A program made the position numbers and the translations under genes. A stretch of DNA of 64,000 bases from Bacteroidales bacterium UBA1374 (lineage in GTDB: Bacteria; Bacteroidota; Bacteroidia; Bacteroidales; UBA932), in NCBI GenBank assembly GCA_002305545.1, contig DBRG01000023.1:62001-126000 (forward strand), in the 5' to 3' direction. Of the stretch, positions 25,896 through 34,545 are shown piece after piece (position 1 is the first letter of the stretch; each line of letters opens with the position of its first letter). The notes under the pieces were generated by a model. The model ran no database searches and was not told the DNA's origin. It saw nothing but the letters and a program-made list of their open reading frames with translations.

Positions 25896-27235
25896 TATTT
25901 TATTGTTCTGACTGTTGTCGTGGCCGACAAACCGTTTGCCCTTACCGAATAGGCGGATCCTTCTGCCAAATCATGCATAAAGGCTTCTTCCACGGTGGGG
26001 AAATACTGCCTGTAGGTGGCAATCAGGCGGTCGCATTCTTCTTCCAGGGAAGGGTCAGCCTGTTTTGCTTTTACAAAATAATCCACGGCTACCCAAAAAT
26101 TGGCACGTTCATCGATAGCGGGCATTTCTCCGTCGCGAACTTTTGCCATGGCCCAGATGTGACCCATCAAAAGGTAAGCCTTGCCCTTTGTTTCCGGGTT
26201 GAATTCAAAAGACTGGAGTGCATATTGTGCGGCAGAAGAGTAATCGTTGACTTTTTTGTAATAGAAAGTACCCAGTTCCATTAAATACTCACCTTTGGTT
26301 TTGTCGTCAATAGAATCCGAATTAATGGCATTCTTTAGGAACATGGTGGCATCGTCGTTGATATCGCGGGCCGAACACAGGCGGTACAGGTAATAGGCCG
26401 AGTTGTAGGATGGCTCAATTTTATACAGGCTCTGCACGGCATTGAAGAACAGGTCCGAACTTTCGCATCCTGCATTTGAAAGTAATTGTACCACACGTCT
26501 TACATAGGCTATGTCTGTGCAATTCTGATCAAAACGCGGTGTAAACAGGGCAATCAGATTGTCGCAATCTGCCACTCCGCTGACGGCAAAAAGGGTTTCA
26601 AAGCTGTTACGGGCTTCTGCCATAGCTTCGCTTTGATCAACCTGGCTTTTTTTGTCAAACAGGGCGCTTAATTGCTCATACACGTTGATAACGTCTTCTG
26701 CTGTTAGTTTTCCTTCCTTGAAAAGGCTGGCTGCATACTGCATGTTCAGTACAAGAATGTTCTGATCTGTCTGTTCTTTTCCAAATTTTACCACATCCTG
26801 CAGTGCCGAGAAGATTTTCATATCGTCTTCCTTGTAATAGGTGACCATGTCATAAGCCTTGAAGGTATAGGCACTTAAACGTGATTTTGTTGCAGGAAAT
26901 TTTTCAATTCTTATATCATACATCAGTATGAGGGAATCAACCAGTTCTTTTCTGTACTTGTCGTCTTTCGTCTGGTTTATCATGAATTTGATAATATTCT
27001 GGCCATCCTGGTATAAGGATTGTATTACCCCTCTTGGACACACCCTGAGTGCTCCCCTCCAGGAAGGAAGGGCTTCTTTCATGTTCCCGTTCTTGAAATA
27101 TTCCTTATAAAAATTCAAATACCTTACGCACTCCACGCTATCTTCCGGTGTGGCACCATACTTTCCGGATTGCGCATAGCTTTGCGTAACAAAAGCGAAC
27201 ATGACCAAAGAAAATAGGATTCCGAATTTTTTCAT
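25895..27235 (-). CDS. Secreted TPR-repeat protein conserved beside lptC
   Basis: The 446-residue protein begins with a clear signal peptide (cleavage near QSYAQS, about residue 22). The rest is helical with tetratricopeptide-like units, for example KEYFKNGNMKEALPSWRGAL (about 47-66), DYSSAAQYALQSFEFNP (about 345-361) and KAYLLMGHIWAM. No catalytic motif is seen. TPR proteins of this type sit next to lptC and an outer-membrane protein in many Bacteroidota, which suggests an envelope-assembly role, but the precise job is unknown. It starts 11 bases after the outer-membrane protein gene. Confidence 0.8.
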   Translation of the reverse strand: MKKFGILFSLVMFAFVTQSYAQSGKYGATPEDSVECVRYLNFYKEYFKNGNMKEALPSWRGALRVCPRGVIQSLYQDGQNIIKFMINQTKDDKYRKELVDSLILMYDIRIEKFPATKSRLSAYTFKAYDMVTYYKEDDMKIFSALQDVVKFGKEQTDQNILVLNMQYAASLFKEGKLTAEDVINVYEQLSALFDKKSQVDQSEAMAEARNSFETLFAVSGVADCDNLIALFTPRFDQNCTDIAYVRRVVQLLSNAGCESSDLFFNAVQSLYKIEPSYNSAYYLYRLCSARDINDDATMFLKNAINSDSIDDKTKGEYLMELGTFYYKKVNDYSSAAQYALQSFEFNPETKGKAYLLMGHIWAMAKVRDGEMPAIDERANFWVAVDYFVKAKQADPSLEEECDRLIATYRQYFPTVEEAFMHDLAEGSAYSVRANGLSATTTVRTIK

Positions 27236-27246
27236 TTTTGCTTATT

Positions 27247-28554
27247 TTAATTATATCTATGCTTTATAAACCAAATATCGTGCAAATTAAAGTTCAAAAT
27301 TAACATAATATACCTTTCCCTTATAAGATTATTTTCAAAACTTCCGCGCTGGCCTGCATCTACAGATACTCCTATGGAATTGTACCAGCGGTAAATCGGA
27401 ACTGAAAAACCGAATGTTACCCCCATGGCAGTAACCTGGTTCCCGTTGAGCATCATGTAGGATTGGTCGTAATAGGCACCCAGGCGGTAGGTCCACCTGC
27501 GCATAAAATAACGGATGCTGTAACGGTCTGGAGTAAACTCAAATCCGGCTTTCAATGTCCTGCTTAATGCAGGTTCAAAAATAATTCCCGGGGTTGCTGC
27601 AAAATTTGATTTTCTCCAGTCTGATTGTGTATAATCTGCACCAAAAACCCATTTGTCGCGCTTGCGGATGGAAAAACCCACCGTCCATTCCATGGGGATG
27701 GACATTTGAGATCCCTGGCTGACAACGGAATAAACCGTATCTATGATGGATCCTTTCTCTACCTTTGCAAACCTTGTAACATCTCCGCGGAGTGTTGCAC
27801 GGGGCTGGAATGTGGCCCCAACTGTAAAGGAGGTGTTGGGTGAGAAATTACCAAAAGCCTGCAGTCCGAATTGTGCTCCGAACGATCCGATCACAATATC
27901 GTAACCGGTTTTTAATGTCCCGTATAATTCAGGATTAGAGAGGGATACAGCCTGGGCGTTCTTTTCAATATTCCCGAAAAAAAACATGCCCTGCGCCCCT
28001 ACCGACAGGTGGCGGAAAAAAGTGGCTGAAAATGCGGCGAAGGCCTGGTTGATGCTTCCCTGTCCGTAATGGTAATAGCGGAAAGACCCCACGTTAGCCA
28101 GTATGTCTTCCCTGGATTCGTCTTCTACAAAGCGGTATCCCACATTGCTGTAAGGAATGATGCCCAGTTGCATGGCCGAACTTTTCCATACCGGAAAAGA
28201 CAGGATAATATGATGCATGTTGAAGGCGTTATAAGCCGAAGAACGTGTTCCGTCCGTGTTTATGAAATTTCTTTGCATCAATCCAAAATCGAGCATAAAG
28301 GACAAGGAGTCGCGTGACGAAGCCGAAGCCGGATTCAGATAATTGATGTAGCGGTTATCCCGCAATCCCACTCCGATCCCGCCCATGCCCCTGTTCAGGG
28401 AAGTGCCCGGCCTGGTCACCTCCCCTACGCCAAACATTGAATACGGGGTGTGGGTTCCTAATGCATCGGTAATGTTCTGCGCCGCAGACCTGGCCGTTCC
28501 AATGAGTAGGAACAGGAACAATAGGGCCAGAATCCGGATTCCTGTTTTTTGCAT
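27247..28554 (-). CDS. Outer-membrane beta-barrel protein, function unknown
   Basis: The 435-residue product starts with a signal peptide (MQKTGIRILALLFLFLLIG, cleavage near ARSAAQ, residue 26). The mature start HTPYSMFGVGE is followed by RGMGGIGVGLR and many alternating hydrophobic strands, ending in FNLHDIWFIKHRYN. This pattern is common in predicted FadL-like or PorV-like barrels of Bacteroidota. I start at ATG 28554 because it begins the signal peptide; the longer reading frame extends towards mfd without support. Only 22 bases separate it from mfd. A specific transport function cannot be assigned. Confidence 0.8.
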   Translation of the reverse strand: MQKTGIRILALLFLFLLIGTARSAAQNITDALGTHTPYSMFGVGEVTRPGTSLNRGMGGIGVGLRDNRYINYLNPASASSRDSLSFMLDFGLMQRNFINTDGTRSSAYNAFNMHHIILSFPVWKSSAMQLGIIPYSNVGYRFVEDESREDILANVGSFRYYHYGQGSINQAFAAFSATFFRHLSVGAQGMFFFGNIEKNAQAVSLSNPELYGTLKTGYDIVIGSFGAQFGLQAFGNFSPNTSFTVGATFQPRATLRGDVTRFAKVEKGSIIDTVYSVVSQGSQMSIPMEWTVGFSIRKRDKWVFGADYTQSDWRKSNFAATPGIIFEPALSRTLKAGFEFTPDRYSIRYFMRRWTYRLGAYYDQSYMMLNGNQVTAMGVTFGFSVPIYRWYNSIGVSVDAGQRGSFENNLIRERYIMLILNFNLHDIWFIKHRYN

Positions 28555-28576
28555 AGCTTGCAAATGTCGCACTTTT

Positions 28577-31500
28577 TCAGGGTTTTGCAAATATTTTAAA
28601 AAAATTGTACGCTGCTTCAACACTGTCAACATTAGGTATTTTCACAAACAGTTTATTTTTTTGTTCCTTAACCTGGATGTTTTTGGTATTCAATGATATA
28701 TAATTCAGAATATCTGAAAATTGTTTGGATTTGTAGTAATCCGATTGCTGGTCTGAAATGAAATATGCAAGCATTATGCCGTTTTTGAGTACTACGCGTT
28801 CAAATCCCGTCCGTGCAGCCAGTTGCCTTAACCTTACAATATACCCAAGCTGCCTGAATTGTTCCGGAATGGGCCCGAACCGGTCTTCAAGGGATGCAAA
28901 AAAACGTTGCAGGCGGTCTTCGTCTCTTATGTTGTCCAATTCCTTGTAAAGCCGGATTTTTTCCGCAACCTGCGAAATATAATCATCGGGGATCATGACT
29001 TCAAGGTCCGTATCTATGGTGCAATTGACCGATGCCGGTATATCCGGGGATGAGGGATTCAGCTCGGCCATTGCCTCTTCCAGTATGCGCTGGTACGCTT
29101 CAAAGCCCATCTGGACAATGAAACCGCTTTGTTCTCCTCCCAGCAGGTTCCCGGCTCCCCGGATATCCAGGTCCTGCATTGCTATATTAAGACCGCTTCC
29201 CAATTCTGTGAAGGATTCAAGTGCTTTAAGCCTTCTTTTGGCATCTTCTCCCAGGTTGACGTCTTTGGGCACCAGCAGGTAACAATAGGCTTTCCTGTTG
29301 GAACGACCTACACGGCCCCTCATCTGGTGCAGGTCGCTCAGCCCGAAGCGGTGCGCGCGGTTGATGATTATGGTGTTTGAATTGGGAATATCTATCCCGT
29401 TTTCTATGATCGAGGTCGAGAGCAATATATCATAATCCCCGCAAATAAAATCGAGCAGCACTTTTTCCATGGCCCTTGGAGGCATTTGTCCGTGGCCGAT
29501 GGCTATTCTGAGCCCGGGGCGTATCTGCCGCAGGGTGTCGGCCATGGCTTCTATGTCCATAATGCGGTTGTGGACAAAAAAGATCTGCCCTCCCCTTTCA
29601 AGTTCGCGGTCTATGGCCTCTCCTATGATTTCCTCGTCAAAAGTCTGTACTTCCGTGTGGATCGGAAGCCTGTTGGAAGGCGGTGTCTGCATGATGGACA
29701 GATCCCTGGCTCCCATCAATGAAAACTGTAACGTGCGGGGGATGGGGGTGGCCGTCAGGGTCAGGGTATCGACATTGACTTTCATGAGTTTGAGCTTTTC
29801 CTTTGCTGCAACTCCAAATTTTTGTTCTTCATCTATGATAAGCAGGCCGAGGTCTTTGAACTGCACGTCTTTTGTGAGCAGCCGGTGTGTGCCGATAATG
29901 ATGTCGATGGTTCCTGTCTGCAACTGCTCAAGAATTTCTTTAGTCTGGGCGGGTGTTTTGAGGCGGGAAATGAATTGGGTCTTTACCGGGAATTCCGCCA
30001 GCCTCTCGCAAACCGTCTGGTAATGTTGTAAGGCAAGGATGGTGGTAGGGACAAGGAAGGCCACCTGTTTCCCGTCAGTAACGGCCTTAAAGGCAGCCCT
30101 TATGGCGACCTCGGTTTTCCCGAATCCCACATCCCCGCATATGAGACGGTCCATGGGACATGGCTTTTCCATATCCCCCTTGACCTGTTGTGTCGCCAGG
30201 AGCTGGTCCGGCGTGTCTTCAAAAAGAAAAGAAGCTTCCAGCTGGTTTTGAAGATAGGTATCTGCAGAAAACGCAAATCCTTTTGCGGCAGTCCTTTCCG
30301 AATAGAGTTTTATCAGATCGCGCGCAATATCCTTGACCTTTTTCTTGGCTTGTTGTTTGATTCTGTTCCAGGCCCCGCTCCCCAGCCTGGAAATCCTGGG
30401 CGGTTCGCTGTCTTTGCTTTTGAACCGGGCAATTCTGTGAAGTCCGTGAATGCTGACATACAGGGCGTCGTTGTCCTGGTATATGAGTTTGACTGCTTCC
30501 TGAATCTTTCCGTTGTTGTTTATTTTGACCAGACCGCCGAATACCCCTACCCCATGGTCAATGTGGACCACATAATCTCCAATTTTAAAACCGGACAGAT
30601 CATTTATGGTGATCTGTTCGCTCTTTTGTACGGCCCTTTTCAGGTATACCCTGTGAATACGCTCGAAAAGCTGGTGGTCTGTATAATAACTGATCTTGTT
30701 GTGATGGTCTGTAAATCCTTCGTGCAAAGAAATTTCCTTGTACTGTACCAGATCGTCAGGACAGTCCAGGCTTCTAAAAATATCCTGCAGTCTTCTGATC
30801 TGTGCCCTGTTTTCACTCAGGATAAAGACCCGGTATCCTTTTTCCTTTCTAGTCTGAATGTCTTTGACAAGAAGGTTGAAATTCTTATTGATCACCGGCT
30901 GGGGCGTAGTCTGGTACAGAACCTTCTGCCCTTCGTCTGCCAGTGGATTAATGGAAATCACGGGGATGTTTTGCGGGATGTCTCCGGCTGATTCATGGAA
31001 TAGCCAGACCAGGGCATTGTTTTGAATAACGCCAAGCAAAGACTGTTCTCCCTCCAGTCGCGGAATTATGCTTATTGTATGGCGTTCTTCTATGGACAAT
31101 TGGGTATTCTGGTCAAATATCCTGATGTTTTCTACCTGGTCTCCAAAAAAATTGATCCTGTATGGCCGGTTTTCCGCATAGGAAAAAACGTCCAGGATGC
31201 TGCCCCTGATGGCAAATTGTCCCGGTTCACTTACAAAGTCCGTTTTTTCAAATCCCGCTTGAAAAAGGGTCTCTTTTATATCCTGGTGTGATATTGTCTG
31301 GCCTTTCTTTACGTCCAGATGTCCTGTATCCAGGTTATTTTTTCCCGGAATACCCTCCTGCAGCGCTTTGGGATAAGTCACCAGCAGGATATCTGAAGGC
31401 TTTTTGTAATACCCGGCTACAGCTCCAAGGGCCATGGTCCGCTGCACCTGGAAGGATTCATCGGGCCTGGCTGTTTTTCCCGTTCCCCTGTATGAAGCCG

Positions 31501-31741
31501 GAAACAGGTACACGCGCTCGTAACCCAGCAACACAGAAAGGTCGGCGGCCGCGTAAGAGGCTTCTGTTGAATTTTCAAGTATCAGCACGTGGATCCTGCA
31601 GGGTGCCTTATTAACAAACGACGCTATGGGAAAATAAACGGCAGATCCGGCAAGTCCTTTTAATGAAAGGTTTCCCGGGGTGATTCCCCTGATTTTTTGT
31701 TCCAGAAATTCCTGTATCTCCCGTACCTCAAAGTCTGTCAT
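28577..31741 (-). CDS. mfd: Transcription-repair coupling factor Mfd
   Basis: The roughly 1054-residue protein removes stalled RNA polymerase and recruits UvrA. It has a UvrB-like N-terminal module (about residues 1-300) and the RNA-polymerase-interacting region with GDYVVHIDHGVGVFGGLVKI (about 390-410). The RecG-like helicase core has Walker A GDVGFGKTEVAIRAAFKAV (about 540), LIIDEEQKFGV (DEEQ box) and GRVGRSNRKAYCYLL. A C-terminal TRCF domain completes it. It is slightly shorter than many homologues (about 1100-1150). The start is ATG 31741; the TTG at 31753 is less likely. It overlaps the upstream Ntn hydrolase gene by 14 bases. Confidence 0.95.
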   Translation of the reverse strand: MTDFEVREIQEFLEQKIRGITPGNLSLKGLAGSAVYFPIASFVNKAPCRIHVLILENSTEASYAAADLSVLLGYERVYLFPASYRGTGKTARPDESFQVQRTMALGAVAGYYKKPSDILLVTYPKALQEGIPGKNNLDTGHLDVKKGQTISHQDIKETLFQAGFEKTDFVSEPGQFAIRGSILDVFSYAENRPYRINFFGDQVENIRIFDQNTQLSIEERHTISIIPRLEGEQSLLGVIQNNALVWLFHESAGDIPQNIPVISINPLADEGQKVLYQTTPQPVINKNFNLLVKDIQTRKEKGYRVFILSENRAQIRRLQDIFRSLDCPDDLVQYKEISLHEGFTDHHNKISYYTDHQLFERIHRVYLKRAVQKSEQITINDLSGFKIGDYVVHIDHGVGVFGGLVKINNNGKIQEAVKLIYQDNDALYVSIHGLHRIARFKSKDSEPPRISRLGSGAWNRIKQQAKKKVKDIARDLIKLYSERTAAKGFAFSADTYLQNQLEASFLFEDTPDQLLATQQVKGDMEKPCPMDRLICGDVGFGKTEVAIRAAFKAVTDGKQVAFLVPTTILALQHYQTVCERLAEFPVKTQFISRLKTPAQTKEILEQLQTGTIDIIIGTHRLLTKDVQFKDLGLLIIDEEQKFGVAAKEKLKLMKVNVDTLTLTATPIPRTLQFSLMGARDLSIMQTPPSNRLPIHTEVQTFDEEIIGEAIDRELERGGQIFFVHNRIMDIEAMADTLRQIRPGLRIAIGHGQMPPRAMEKVLLDFICGDYDILLSTSIIENGIDIPNSNTIIINRAHRFGLSDLHQMRGRVGRSNRKAYCYLLVPKDVNLGEDAKRRLKALESFTELGSGLNIAMQDLDIRGAGNLLGGEQSGFIVQMGFEAYQRILEEAMAELNPSSPDIPASVNCTIDTDLEVMIPDDYISQVAEKIRLYKELDNIRDEDRLQRFFASLEDRFGPIPEQFRQLGYIVRLRQLAARTGFERVVLKNGIMLAYFISDQQSDYYKSKQFSDILNYISLNTKNIQVKEQKNKLFVKIPNVDSVEAAYNFFKIFAKP

Positions 31742-32954
31742 ATGCCTCTTCAATCAGGACAGAGATTTCTTTATACATCTCTTCTACCCGGTTTTTTGCC
31801 AGGTTTTTACCGGTAAGACCTTCTTTTTCCAGGGAGGCAATGAGTTCCCCGTATTTTTCAAAAAGTTCCGCTTCCAGTACGGCAAGCCGCTGCATAAAAC
31901 CTGTGCCCTGGCTGTTATGTATCAATGAAAAATGCATATAACGCGAACCGTTTCCTCTTTCCACGGAAAAGACCCTGTGCTTTAGCGCGACGGCCTTTTC
32001 ACATAAAGGTGACCGGTTATTTTCCCCCTGACCCAGAAGCAGGGACGGCTGGCTTGATCCCATTTGCACCCATAAGGGAATACAGATTCCTGCGGGAGGA
32101 TATCCCATTACGGTCCACATGATGGTATTGAGCGGGTCTTCTCCCGGCTTTACCCCTTCTATCACTATTGAACAGGTGCTGGAACGGCGGGGAATGAAAT
32201 CCTGGTCGATAAACCATCCTTTGGCATTTTGCGGGGAAAAAACGGGATCACAAAGATCCATTCCCAGGAATGCATGGTAAAAAGAGCGGGAAACATGGCT
32301 GAAAATCCATTGCGGGGTAAAATCCATGGTGGATGATTTTTGCAAAAAAAGATCGCTGGCTGTGATATACCGCATATAACCGGCTCCCTGGCTGATTCTT
32401 CCGGTGTAGGAAAAATTGGTATAAACCAGGTATCCGTTTGGAGCGATCCGGGGATCGTTAGCATCTACCTTTACCCAGGAATGGTTGTTGACCTCGTAAT
32501 AAGCAGCCCCTCCGGAAGCGTCTATAACACCAAAATTGGCTTCTACCCGCATAGGCCTGGATAATGTATCCAGAAAACGTTCAAAATCCTCCAGATTTGC
32601 GCAAATTTCCAATGCCCTGTACATGAGTTTTCCCTCATGGTCCATTTCCTTCTCCTGATCATCCTTTAAATTGTAGGATGCCGTATTCATTATCGAAAAA
32701 CCTGCCTTATTGGTACCAATCCACGCTTCTTCCCCTTTATCGGGGGCGTCCACAAGGGCCAGAAAAGCATATTTCCCGGTATTGAAATAGGCAATTCGGT
32801 TTTGTTCCTGACCGGTATCCCTGTGTTTCCACAACAATGGCTTTCCGTTTGCTGTAACTTTACCCGTTATGACGGCCGAGGTGCAAGCCTGTGACCGGGT
32901 GGTTATGGAAACAAGCAATAGGCTCAAAAAGGCAAAAACAAGGCTTTTCTTCAT
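31728..32954 (-). CDS. Secreted Ntn hydrolase of the C45/acyltransferase type
   Basis: The 408-residue protein has a signal peptide whose predicted cleavage after Ala23 (TTRSQA) would expose Cys24, followed by TSAVITGKVTANGKPLLWKHRD. A new N-terminal Cys plus this block is the signature of Ntn hydrolases related to peptidase C45/acyl-CoA:6-aminopenicillanate acyltransferase, which cleave amide bonds using the N-terminal Cys as nucleophile. Further family blocks are EAWIGTNKAGFSIMNTAS and FGVIDASGGAAYYEVNNHSW. Substrate is unknown; a bile-salt, peptide or N-acyl amide hydrolase activity would fit the fold. It starts 11 bases after ruvB and overlaps mfd by 14 bases. Confidence 0.8.
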   Translation of the reverse strand: MKKSLVFAFLSLLLVSITTRSQACTSAVITGKVTANGKPLLWKHRDTGQEQNRIAYFNTGKYAFLALVDAPDKGEEAWIGTNKAGFSIMNTASYNLKDDQEKEMDHEGKLMYRALEICANLEDFERFLDTLSRPMRVEANFGVIDASGGAAYYEVNNHSWVKVDANDPRIAPNGYLVYTNFSYTGRISQGAGYMRYITASDLFLQKSSTMDFTPQWIFSHVSRSFYHAFLGMDLCDPVFSPQNAKGWFIDQDFIPRRSSTCSIVIEGVKPGEDPLNTIMWTVMGYPPAGICIPLWVQMGSSQPSLLLGQGENNRSPLCEKAVALKHRVFSVERGNGSRYMHFSLIHNSQGTGFMQRLAVLEAELFEKYGELIASLEKEGLTGKNLAKNRVEEMYKEISVLIEEAYDRL

Positions 32955-32965
32955 GGCAAATCTTA

Positions 32966-33979
32966 TTAAAACAGTGAATTGTTTTCTGTTGGAAATACCC
33001 CTATGTGCTCGTAGGCAAGCTTTGTTGCTTCCCTGCCCCTTGGGGTTCTCTGCAAAAATCCTTCCTTGATCAGGAATGGTTCATACACTTCTTCCAGTGT
33101 TCCCACTTCCTCGCTTACAGCTGTAGCAATAGTGCCTATTCCCACAGGTCCCCCGTTGAATTTATGGATGATGGTTGACAATATTTTATTATCCATCTGA
33201 TCCAGCCCCCTTTTATCTATATTGAGGGCATTCAGGGCATATTGCGTTATGGATGTGTCTATTTTTCCTGAACCCTTTACCTGGGCAAAATCCCTTACCC
33301 TTCTGAGAAGGGAATTGGCTATCCTGGGTGTTCCCCTGCTGCGTGAAGCAATTTCCCTGGCTGCTTTTTCATCAATATCAACCTGCAGGATGGATGCCGA
33401 CCGGAGCACAATCTGGAGTAATACAGAGGCATCATAATATTCCAGGTGACATTGTATGCCAAAACGAGCCCTGAGAGGAGAAGTAAGCAGACCGCTCCTG
33501 GTAGTGGCTCCCACCAGGGTGAACGGCTGCAGGGATATTTGTACCGAACGGGCCCCCGGACCTTTGTCCAGCATGATGTCAATGGTGAAATCTTCCATGG
33601 CCGAATACAGGTACTCCTCAACCACAGGGGAAAGACGGTGAATCTCGTCTATGAAAAGTACATCCCTCGGCTCCAGTCCAGTAAGCAGTCCAGCCAGATC
33701 ACCGGGTTTATCGAGCACCGGACCCGAAGTTATCCGCATCCCCACGCCCATTTCATGGGCAATGATATGTGCCAGTGTTGTTTTGCCCAATCCGGGAGGA
33801 CCGTGTAAAAGAACATGATCCAGGGATTCCTCCCTGAGCATTGCCGCCTTCACAAACACTTTCAGATTATCTGTTATCTTATCCTGTCCCGAGAATTGGG
33901 TAAATTCCCTCGGTCTGATCTGCTCTTCAAAATCCTTGTCAATCGTTTCCTTGTTTTTGTGGGGATCAAAATCTGCCAT
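32966..33979 (-). CDS. ruvB: Holliday junction helicase subunit RuvB
   Basis: The 337-residue AAA+ motor drives branch migration with RuvA. Motifs are LLHGPPGLGKTTLAHIIA (Walker A, about residues 58-75), VLFIDEIHRLSP (Walker B, about 105-116), GATTRSGLLTSPLRARFG (sensor I and arginine finger, about 153-170) and a C-terminal winged-helix domain with GGPVGIGTIATAVSEE. It heads a compact minus-strand run; ruvA is about 23 kb away at 57087-57677. No TAnnTTTG element was identified in the AT-rich stretch upstream. Confidence 0.97.
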   Translation of the reverse strand: MADFDPHKNKETIDKDFEEQIRPREFTQFSGQDKITDNLKVFVKAAMLREESLDHVLLHGPPGLGKTTLAHIIAHEMGVGMRITSGPVLDKPGDLAGLLTGLEPRDVLFIDEIHRLSPVVEEYLYSAMEDFTIDIMLDKGPGARSVQISLQPFTLVGATTRSGLLTSPLRARFGIQCHLEYYDASVLLQIVLRSASILQVDIDEKAAREIASRSRGTPRIANSLLRRVRDFAQVKGSGKIDTSITQYALNALNIDKRGLDQMDNKILSTIIHKFNGGPVGIGTIATAVSEEVGTLEEVYEPFLIKEGFLQRTPRGREATKLAYEHIGVFPTENNSLF

Positions 33980-34176
33980 GAAGCAATAATTATAAGTATT
34001 TTTTTTAATAAGGTCTTTATTGTTTCTTATTTGTATGTTAATATGTTAAAAAAAAAATTTAAATTCTAAATATCAGCGTATTAAGAAAAATTCAAAACAA
34101 AAATGATGTTCATATCCCTGTTGGCAAAAATGTAAAAATTGCGGTTTATCCACAAAATAAAAAATATGAACAAAAA
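33980..34176. other. AT-rich intergenic region with a DnaA-box-like nonamer inside an inverted repeat
   Basis: This 197-base gap between ruvB and the molybdo-hydroxylase operon is very AT-rich, with runs of A and T. It contains TTATCCACA at 34146-34154, a perfect match to the classical DnaA box. The box lies between perfect 9-base inverted arms TGTTCATAT (34107-34115) and ATATGAACA (34164-34172). Only one such box is visible, so an origin is not supported. It may hold the ruvB promoter and the end of the upstream operon. Confidence 0.5.
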
Positions 34177-34545
34177 TTATTTTTTTATACGCAGTTTAAT
34201 AAACAGGTTTTGCACAGGATACAGTGTGGTTATAAACAACAGGCCCGAAGTGATCAAACCTTCCGAAAGGATTGCCATTACAGGAAAATATACCCTGTAA
34301 TGAAATTCGGGCGGAGTAAGTGCCAGGTTGCTAAGCTTGAAAAAGGCGGTTATAAGGGTAACCAATACCGGGACCATTACCTTCCTTCCGCTTTTTATAA
34401 ACGCCATGATCAGGCAATATGCACCGAAGGGGTAAAGCAGGATCCCGGCGGAATTTTCAACAAAATGAAGCACATAGCCTATAACCGCTTCTGCCAGTCC
34501 CCAGCAGACTGCCCAAAATAAAACAACGCGGAGGTTATTTTTCAT
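34177..34545 (-). CDS. Small four-helix membrane protein, unknown
   Basis: The 122-residue protein is strongly hydrophobic with about four membrane segments (near residues 5-25, 32-50, 55-75 and 85-110) and positively charged ends (MKNNLR, KLRIKK). I do not recognise a family. It is the last gene of the six-gene run and its start overlaps the end of the molybdopterin subunit gene by 11 bases, so it is translated with it. A role in transport of, or membrane contact for, the neighbouring enzyme is possible but rests only on position. Confidence 0.7.
   Translation of the reverse strand: MKNNLRVVLFWAVCWGLAEAVIGYVLHFVENSAGILLYPFGAYCLIMAFIKSGRKVMVPVLVTLITAFFKLSNLALTPPEFHYRVYFPVMAILSEGLITSGLLFITTLYPVQNLFIKLRIKK

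Noticed and set aside
33980..34176. Replication origin between ruvB and the hydroxylase operon
   Set aside because: Only one DnaA box is visible and no dnaA, dnaN or gyrase gene is nearby.
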